From Lachnospiraceae bacterium M18-1 (GTDB lineage Bacteria; Bacillota; Clostridia; Lachnospirales; Lachnospiraceae): a stretch of DNA of 9,587 bases. Position 1 is the stretch's first letter; each line of letters begins with the position of its first letter. Location: contig KE159605.1 of assembly GCA_000403295.2 (NCBI GenBank), positions 1,686,366 through 1,695,952 of the forward strand. Reading direction: 5' to 3'. Made by a program: the position numbers and the translations under genes. Shown here one piece after another: positions 5,830 through 9,587 of this stretch. The notes beneath the pieces are model-generated. The model was not told the origin of the DNA. It did not search any database and worked only from the letters and a program-made list of their open reading frames with translations.

Positions 5830-6666
5830 CTATATCCTTCCATTTTTAAACTGCATGATCATTTCATTTGTCAAGCTGTCTCTGGACGGCTCGACCGGAA
5901 TTTCTTCCCGCTCAAACCACTCGGCCAGCGCAAGCTCCTCCTGATCCAGCCGAATTTTATCTGATCCCTCCAGATCACAATAAAAACCCATCAGTATAGT
6001 TCCGCTGAAAGCCCATGGCTGGCTTTTATAATACCGGATATTCCTGACCTTTAGTCCGACTTCCTCCATTACTTCCCGCGCCACAGTCTCCTCCAGCGTC
6101 TCTCCTATTTCTGTATATCCTGCAAGAAGAGCATATTTTTTATAAGTCCGTCCTGCATATTTAGAAAGAAGAATCCTGTTCCCGTCTGTTACTCCGATGA
6201 TAACAGCCGGACAGATTTTAGGATACTCCATAGAATGGCACTTTTCACAATACATCATACGTTCCTTACTGTCTGGTTTCATAGGTGAGCCGCACGCTCC
6301 ACAATATCGGTGGCTCTTATACCAACAATACAGCTGATGCCCGGTGATTCCGGCAAAGGCCCGGTATTGCGGCTCTGCTATACGGAAGTACGATATATCT
6401 TCCATATTATAATCCTTCAGATGCCCATAAGAGGCATTTGTAACCAGATAATACCGTTCTTCATCTATTCGGAATAAAAAAGTATAGTTTTTATAAATCT
6501 CTTCATTTTCATTCTCAAGATCCCCAAACTTTGGAAATACGAACTCCTCTCCTGACTTTTTGACCAGGCACGCCTTGCTCTCATAGCAGAGCGCAATACT
6601 GTCTCTATCTGGTGCTACGGGATAAAATGCATTGTCAAACTGATGCGGTGCAATATCCTGTATCAT
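5830..6666 (-). CDS. nudC: NAD+ diphosphatase (NADH pyrophosphatase) NudC
   Basis: The 278-residue protein has the NudC layout: a variable N-terminal domain (1-115), a zinc ribbon with C122, C125, C140 and C143, and a NUDIX domain. The NUDIX box is complete (G183, E189, R197-E198, E201-E202, G204). Just after it comes SQPWAFSGTILMGF (215-228), the signature that marks NADH pyrophosphatases (SQPWPFPxS in E. coli). NudC splits NAD(H) into NMN(H) and AMP and removes NAD caps from RNA 5' ends; which activity dominates here cannot be told. The length is close to the usual 257-280. The ATG at 6666 has AAGGAAAGG upstream. It is followed by hemerythrin on the same strand, 71 bases later. Confidence 0.95.
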   Translation of the reverse strand: MIQDIAPHQFDNAFYPVAPDRDSIALCYESKACLVKKSGEEFVFPKFGDLENENEEIYKNYTFLFRIDEERYYLVTNASYGHLKDYNMEDISYFRIAEPQYRAFAGITGHQLYCWYKSHRYCGACGSPMKPDSKERMMYCEKCHSMEYPKICPAVIIGVTDGNRILLSKYAGRTYKKYALLAGYTEIGETLEETVAREVMEEVGLKVRNIRYYKSQPWAFSGTILMGFYCDLEGSDKIRLDQEELALAEWFEREEIPVEPSRDSLTNEMIMQFKNGRI

Positions 6667-6739
6667 AGTACCTTTCCTTCTTTCTGTTTACAACGTCATA
6701 ACAATCCTCCCATAAAAACGCGGACCGCAACGTTTCCTC

Positions 6740-6786
6740 AAATGTACAAACAAGCCGCCACAGAATGTATCTATTCCTATAGCGGC
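6740..6786 (-). terminator. Terminator after the small coiled-coil gene
   Basis: On the minus strand 6775-6786 pairs with 6754-6765 (12 pairs with three G-U, 9-base loop), followed by TTGTTTGT. A weaker GC hairpin with a T-run (about 6715-6735) follows. Together they probably insulate nudC from the gene before it. I see no strong nudC promoter between 6667 and 6740. Confidence 0.6.
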
Positions 6787-6813
6787 CTGCTATTACCTCT
6801 TTATCCTGTCCCT

Positions 6814-7038
6814 TTATTCCCCTGAAAGTGCAGAAAGAATATCATCTATACTTTTACCAGATTCTTCCACAGCTTTAAAGAGCGCTTCCTTTTTTTCTTC
6901 CTTAATCAGCTTATCTATCTCTTTTCTTTTTTGCTTCAGTGCTTTTATCTGCTCCTCACATGCAGCAATTTCATCATTTACTGCTTTCAGTTGTTCCTCC
7001 AATGTAAGATTTACTTGCTTCTTGCGTCCTCTAGCCAT
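6814..7038 (-). CDS. Small coiled-coil protein of unknown function
   Basis: The 74-residue product starts MARGRKKQVNLTLEEQL. I chose the ATG at 7038 because GGAGG lies 7 bases upstream at 7046-7050; a longer reading to 7086 would place that ribosome site inside the coding sequence. The N-terminus is basic (RGRKK), residues about 12-52 are a strongly charged predicted coiled coil, and a short helical tail ends SIDDILSALSGE. There is no membrane segment and no cysteine pair. Such proteins are sometimes labelled FliJ-like because of the coiled coil alone; I would not adopt that. The basic head and the C-terminal helix would suit nucleic-acid binding, which is a guess. It has a consensus promoter and its own terminator, so it is probably well expressed and monocistronic. 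Confidence 0.75.
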   Translation of the reverse strand: MARGRKKQVNLTLEEQLKAVNDEIAACEEQIKALKQKRKEIDKLIKEEKKEALFKAVEESGKSIDDILSALSGE

Positions 7039-7182
7039 TCTACAACCTCCAATTCTGTTTTCTGCAACAATTCCGGACATATGCATATGAATTTTCTTCT
7101 GTTTACCGGAATAGTCATTGTTTTTTTATTTTAACACTACTTGGTCAAAAATTCTATATATTTTTTTAATTATCTGAAAATC

Positions 7183-7212
7183 ATTATAATTAACTGGAAA
7201 CGGATCTGTCAA
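7183..7212 (-). promoter_or_regulatory. Consensus promoter of the small coiled-coil gene
   Basis: On the minus strand a perfect TTGACA (7207-7212) and a perfect TATAAT (7183-7188) are separated by 18 bases. The start would be near 7176, with a leader of about 138 bases to the ATG at 7038. The -35 begins within the tail of the tRNA terminator, so the two units are packed back to back. Confidence 0.75.
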
Positions 7213-7243
7213 TAAAAAACCCGCAAACACTAATGCTTACGGG
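7211..7243 (-). terminator. Terminator downstream of the tRNA-Asn fragment
   Basis: On the minus strand 7235-7243 pairs with 7220-7228 (9 pairs with two G-U, 6-base loop), followed by TTTTTTATT. It lies 11 bases after the tRNA 3' end and looks like that gene's native terminator. Confidence 0.85.
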
Positions 7244-7254
7244 CTTTTCCTTAC

Positions 7255-7313
7255 CTCCCCGAGTTGGGCTCGAACCAACAACCCCTCGGTTAACAGCCGA
7301 GTGCTCTACCAAC
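7255..7313 (-). tRNA. tRNA-Asn (GTT) remnant lacking its 5' end
   Basis: Reading leftward from 7313, the sequence is a normal tRNA-Asn from the D-loop (GTTGGTAGAGC) on. The anticodon stem is CTCGG/CCGAG with loop CTGTTAA (anticodon GTT at 7292-7294), then come the T-arm (GTTGG TTCGAGC CCAAC) and the acceptor 3' strand TCGGGGA plus G at 7255; CCA is not encoded. The matching 5' acceptor strand (TCCCCGA) and the first half of the D-stem are absent. In their place is unrelated DNA with the inverted repeat GTGCG-CT-CGCAC (7316-7327). The molecule cannot fold and is presumably non-functional. It coincides with the change to AT-rich DNA, so it is best read as an integration-site remnant (att). Confidence 0.75.
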
Positions 7314-7365
7314 GGGTGCGCTCGCACACCGAAAAACTAATATAAGCTAAAAACATTCTCAATTT

Positions 7366-8265
7366 TTAATTTTCATGGAAAGTAAATAAAATATCTAATA
7401 CCACGTCTAAAAAACTATTATTTAATTCTTTTAACAGTTCTCGGCTATTTTCGTCTAAGGTATATAGATTATGTACAATTAAACACCTCACTGCATATAA
7501 ATTATTTCCAACATCATTTTCTTTATAACTTTTTCCGTTATCTTGTAACATTTTTTCACAAAAACTATTTAGAATCTCCCTCTTTTGTAATTCAACACCA
7601 CAAAAATTGCTAAAAAGCCAGATTACCCTATCCTTTTCCGTTGTAATTTTACTAAGTTTCTCTCTTTTTTCAAATAAGTCATCAGGAGAATCCTCAATCT
7701 CCTGAATAAAACTTTTAAATTTATAGTTAAACACTACCCCTATTAATATTTCAATAATTTGATAGATTAAATGGAATTTTGAGTAACTTGATTCTTGGAG
7801 AGGTATCAATTCCATAAATAAAACATTGATATATGAAATATCTCTTATTGGTTCGGGCAATTGCTTAACTCTAATATTTTTATCAAATATATCATGCTTT
7901 GTAAAAATATTTCCCTCGCCACAAAAAGAATATCCTTTTGAAAATAAATCTACTGCATAATTTGATATATCAAAACATTCTATTTTACTTGCATTTCCTT
8001 TATCATACACCAGTATTTGAATATCATCCGAATAATAATCCAAAATACTGAAATCTGAGTATTCCCTGTCCCCAAACTCTGTCATTTGCAACAACTTATT
8101 CACAACTACATATGCATATTTTAAATAAAACTCATCCTGCACATAATCATGTTCCTTAGATTCCAAAGACTGTATAGGAAATATCCATCCAATTCGAATC
8201 CCATCAGCATATAATTTAAAAATGCTGTTTTCTGAAACTCCACCATTATTATATAAAAAACACAT
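7366..8265 (-). CDS. Unknown protein with C-terminal HEPN-like R-X4-H motif (frameshifted gene)
   Basis: This open part encodes 299 residues from the first available ATG (8265), but the true N-terminus lies upstream in another frame (see 8266-8405). I do not recognise the first 150 residues, which look like a mixed alpha/beta globular domain. From about 150 on it is helical (LIYQIIEILIGVVFNYKFKSF, 166-186). R260-CLIV-H265 matches the R-X4-6-H active-site motif of HEPN ribonucleases such as Apea-like proteins, and its place in a late helix followed by a final helix fits that fold. HEPN membership is inferred from motif and layout only. The gene is AT-rich, has no ribosome site of its own and was coupled to the upstream gene by an ATGA overlap. 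It ends about 50 bases from the tRNA remnant. Confidence 0.7.
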   Translation of the reverse strand: MCFLYNNGGVSENSIFKLYADGIRIGWIFPIQSLESKEHDYVQDEFYLKYAYVVVNKLLQMTEFGDREYSDFSILDYYSDDIQILVYDKGNASKIECFDISNYAVDLFSKGYSFCGEGNIFTKHDIFDKNIRVKQLPEPIRDISYINVLFMELIPLQESSYSKFHLIYQIIEILIGVVFNYKFKSFIQEIEDSPDDLFEKREKLSKITTEKDRVIWLFSNFCGVELQKREILNSFCEKMLQDNGKSYKENDVGNNLYAVRCLIVHNLYTLDENSRELLKELNNSFLDVVLDILFTFHEN

Positions 8266-8405
8266 TTCAAAATCATCTGGTACAAATGATTTATCTAATG
8301 ATAGTAAAGGTTTATATAGAAATTCATTTCCTGTTTTTATATCTTTTCTTCAAATACTCCATTATAGTATTTTATTATATTATTTTCATTGGCTTCGTAT
8401 TTCAT
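8266..8405 (-). pseudogene. Displaced N-terminal coding segment of the HEPN-like gene
   Basis: An ATG at 8403-8405 overlaps the TGA of the upstream gene (8402-8404) and opens a 22-codon frame, MKYEANENNIIKYYNGVFEE plus KI, ending at TAA (8337-8339). From there the -1 frame continues without interruption as KTGNEFLYKPLLSLDK and on into the ORF at 8265. One extra base near the TATAAAAA run (8333-8341) would join them (for example KI-Y-KTGNEF) into a protein of about 346 residues. This is a one-base deletion or a sequencing error. The two frames overlap only at 8340-8349. Confidence 0.65.
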
Positions 8406-9346
8406 TCCCCATTTACCTGACTATCATATTTCCTATATCCATTTTCTACCGCTTGTAATAAATCAGCATATGAATCACTTTCTTCATTAAACAATTCCCG
8501 ATAAAAATATTGCAAATACATTCTTTGGGCGTTTCCTATCTTCTTCGCTTTAACTTTTATCATATCCATCCGCTTTAAAAATTCCATAAACCACTCGCCT
8601 TCTTTGTCATCTATATAATTATCTTCTATATCTTTTACAATCTTCTCCAATGAATCAAAATCTTCAATAATTCCTTTATCCTTCATGATCCCCATTGCAG
8701 CTCCAAAGCCAGTTAGTGCCTGTGATGTTGAAAATGCTTTACTTACTTTTTTTGCAAAAGGTGAACTCTTAATCTCATATTCATCAAGCCTATCTTGATC
8801 TACAAAACAATTTTTTGACTTTTCACATAAAATAACGAAAACTTTAATATAACCTTCTAAAAATACCTTAAAGATATCTCCAGAGATATTTTCTTTTGAC
8901 ATTTTTTCTAACATCTTTATATTCTCAAGCATCTCCTGGCGATCCATCGGCAAAGCATTTCGGTTCATATACGAATTAAAACCATCAATTGTATTTTTAA
9001 ATATAAACTCTTTTTTATCTGCATTCGCCGTTCCTTCAACTTCTCTAATCAGCTTCACACCGTTTACTTCCGTATCCAACATGTCACTATACAGCATCTC
9101 TAACTGATGACGAAGAGACATGGGGGTTTGTCCTGTATTTAAAGTCAACATCCTATACAATACACCAAATTTATTTATATTAACATAAACCTCCAATCGT
9201 AGCTTATAATCATAAAAATCTTCTTTTTTTTGTTCAAGTGCATCCATCTCTGCTGCTATCAGAGTATGTGTTCTCTGTAAGCCATCAAGAATTAAAACCT
9301 TTTCTCTATGTGTTTTGATGTAGTCCTGTAGTTCATCACTTTCCAT
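8402..9346 (-). CDS. DUF262/ParB-like (DGxQR) protein, 5' end cut off by IS66
   Basis: The 314 residues from the ATG at 9346 contain VLILDGLQRTHTLIAAEMDA, where DGLQR (21-25) is the hallmark of the ParB/sulfiredoxin-like fold shared by DUF262 (GmrSD, SspE) and DGQHR (DndB-type) proteins. It is followed by LTLNTGQTPMSLRHQLEML (about 68-86), which also recalls DGQHR proteins. The C-terminal half is helical and unrecognised, with no visible HNH (DUF1524) motif. The frame stays open upstream of the ATG to the IS66 end (9357), giving LKN before M, so the original N-terminus is missing and lies beyond the IS. There is no ribosome site at 9346. DUF262 proteins commonly act in modification-dependent restriction or phosphorothioate defence; this role is inferred. 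It is coupled by ATGA to the HEPN-like gene. Confidence 0.7.
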   Translation of the reverse strand: MESDELQDYIKTHREKVLILDGLQRTHTLIAAEMDALEQKKEDFYDYKLRLEVYVNINKFGVLYRMLTLNTGQTPMSLRHQLEMLYSDMLDTEVNGVKLIREVEGTANADKKEFIFKNTIDGFNSYMNRNALPMDRQEMLENIKMLEKMSKENISGDIFKVFLEGYIKVFVILCEKSKNCFVDQDRLDEYEIKSSPFAKKVSKAFSTSQALTGFGAAMGIMKDKGIIEDFDSLEKIVKDIEDNYIDDKEGEWFMEFLKRMDMIKVKAKKIGNAQRMYLQYFYRELFNEESDSYADLLQAVENGYRKYDSQVNGE

Positions 9347-9357
9347 ATTTTTTAATG

Positions 9358-9587
9358 GTAAGCACGAAATAATCCGTATCTATGAATCCTCCATCATTTT
9401 TGATACAATAGCTCCAAATCAAGGAGGTATTGCCTATGAATGAAACGAACCTTACAAAAGAAGATTTCTGGATGAAGCGAATTCAGGATTTCCAAAAAAG
9501 CGGATTGTCAAGAAAAGAATGGTGTCAGGAAAATCAAGTCCCCCTGTCGACTTTCAGTTATTGGATCAGAAAACAAATGCAGAAGCC
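9358..9587 (+). mobile_element. IS66-family insertion sequence, left end
   Basis: The element appears to begin at GTAAGC (9358-9363), the usual terminal sequence of IS66 elements, followed by a short leader and the accessory gene tnpA. IS66 makes 8-bp target duplications, so TTTTAATG (9350-9357) should recur after its far end. It interrupts the DUF262-like gene. The tnpB and tnpC genes would lie to the right, outside the window. Confidence 0.75.
9436..9587 (+). CDS. tnpA: IS66 accessory protein TnpA, N-terminal part (runs off window)
   Basis: The first 50 residues are visible from the ATG at 9436, with AAGGAGG (9421-9427) 8 bases upstream. The text FWMKRIQDFQKSGLSRKEWC and QENQVPLSTFSYWIRKQMQK is the characteristic helix-turn-helix start of IS66 TnpA, a small DNA-binding protein required for transposition with TnpB and TnpC. 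The rest lies outside the window. Confidence 0.88.
   Translation, partial: MNETNLTKEDFWMKRIQDFQKSGLSRKEWCQENQVPLSTFSYWIRKQMQK

Noticed and set aside
7039..7086. Longer N-terminus (from 7086) for the small coiled-coil protein
   Set aside because: It would bury the GGAGG site that sits 7 bases before the ATG at 7038, and the extra residues look like translated leader.
7255..7330. A complete tRNA-Asn gene
   Set aside because: The 5' acceptor strand that should pair with TCGGGGA is absent, and the D-stem partner is mismatched. Only the 3' part folds.
8332..8345. Programmed -1 ribosomal frameshift in the HEPN-like gene
   Set aside because: No proper X XXY YYZ heptamer precedes the TAA stop. The A-run has only five A and lies partly after the stop, so a mutation is simpler.

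Overview
The window reads as chromosomal DNA from a low-to-mid GC Firmicute, most likely a gut Clostridium of the Lachnospiraceae. This rests on strong AGGAGG-type ribosome sites, a CIRCE (HrcA) operator, a clostridial-style Lon, a cytidylate kinase-like protein and a NudC of that type. The species is not determinable from the sequence alone. Most genes lie on the minus strand.

Left end (1-907): the 5' end of an ABC transporter ATPase of the bacitracin/lantibiotic-export type runs off the edge. Before it comes a small membrane-anchored XRE regulator with its own terminator. A pair of 11-bp direct repeats overlaps the ABC promoter, and a very similar pair recurs at 1419-1440.

Gene-free stretch (908-1623, about 716 bases): it holds two related, oppositely oriented MITE-like elements (E1 927-1058, E2 1092-1258). 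They share about 90 bp of core, a conserved hairpin and TA/CTAG-type ends. Both appear to carry an outward promoter, and the one in E1 sits exactly where the XRE gene needs it. Bases 1282-1418 show nothing recognisable. The rest is the regulatory leader of the cytidylate kinase-like gene.

Centre (1624-7038): housekeeping and stress genes. A cytidylate kinase-like protein faces a MutT-type NUDIX hydrolase tail to tail, and its terminator lies inside the NUDIX coding region. A Lon protease follows, behind a promoter with a CIRCE operator. Next come bacteriohemerythrin, NudC (NAD+ diphosphatase) and a 74-residue coiled-coil protein. Together they suggest protein quality control, oxygen/iron handling and nucleotide clean-up. 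Lon, the MutT-type gene and the hemerythrin/NudC pair need not be one operon.

Right end (7255-9587): composition falls sharply to AT-rich at a tRNA-Asn gene that keeps only its 3' three-quarters and its terminator. This is what an integration junction looks like. The adjoining island carries a translationally coupled two-gene unit: a DUF262/ParB-like DGxQR protein, then a protein with a HEPN-like R-X4-H motif. Both genes are damaged: the first is cut by an IS66-family element entering from the right, the second by a one-base frameshift near its start. This decayed pair is the best candidate for an uncharacterised (probably defence or toxin-type) system.
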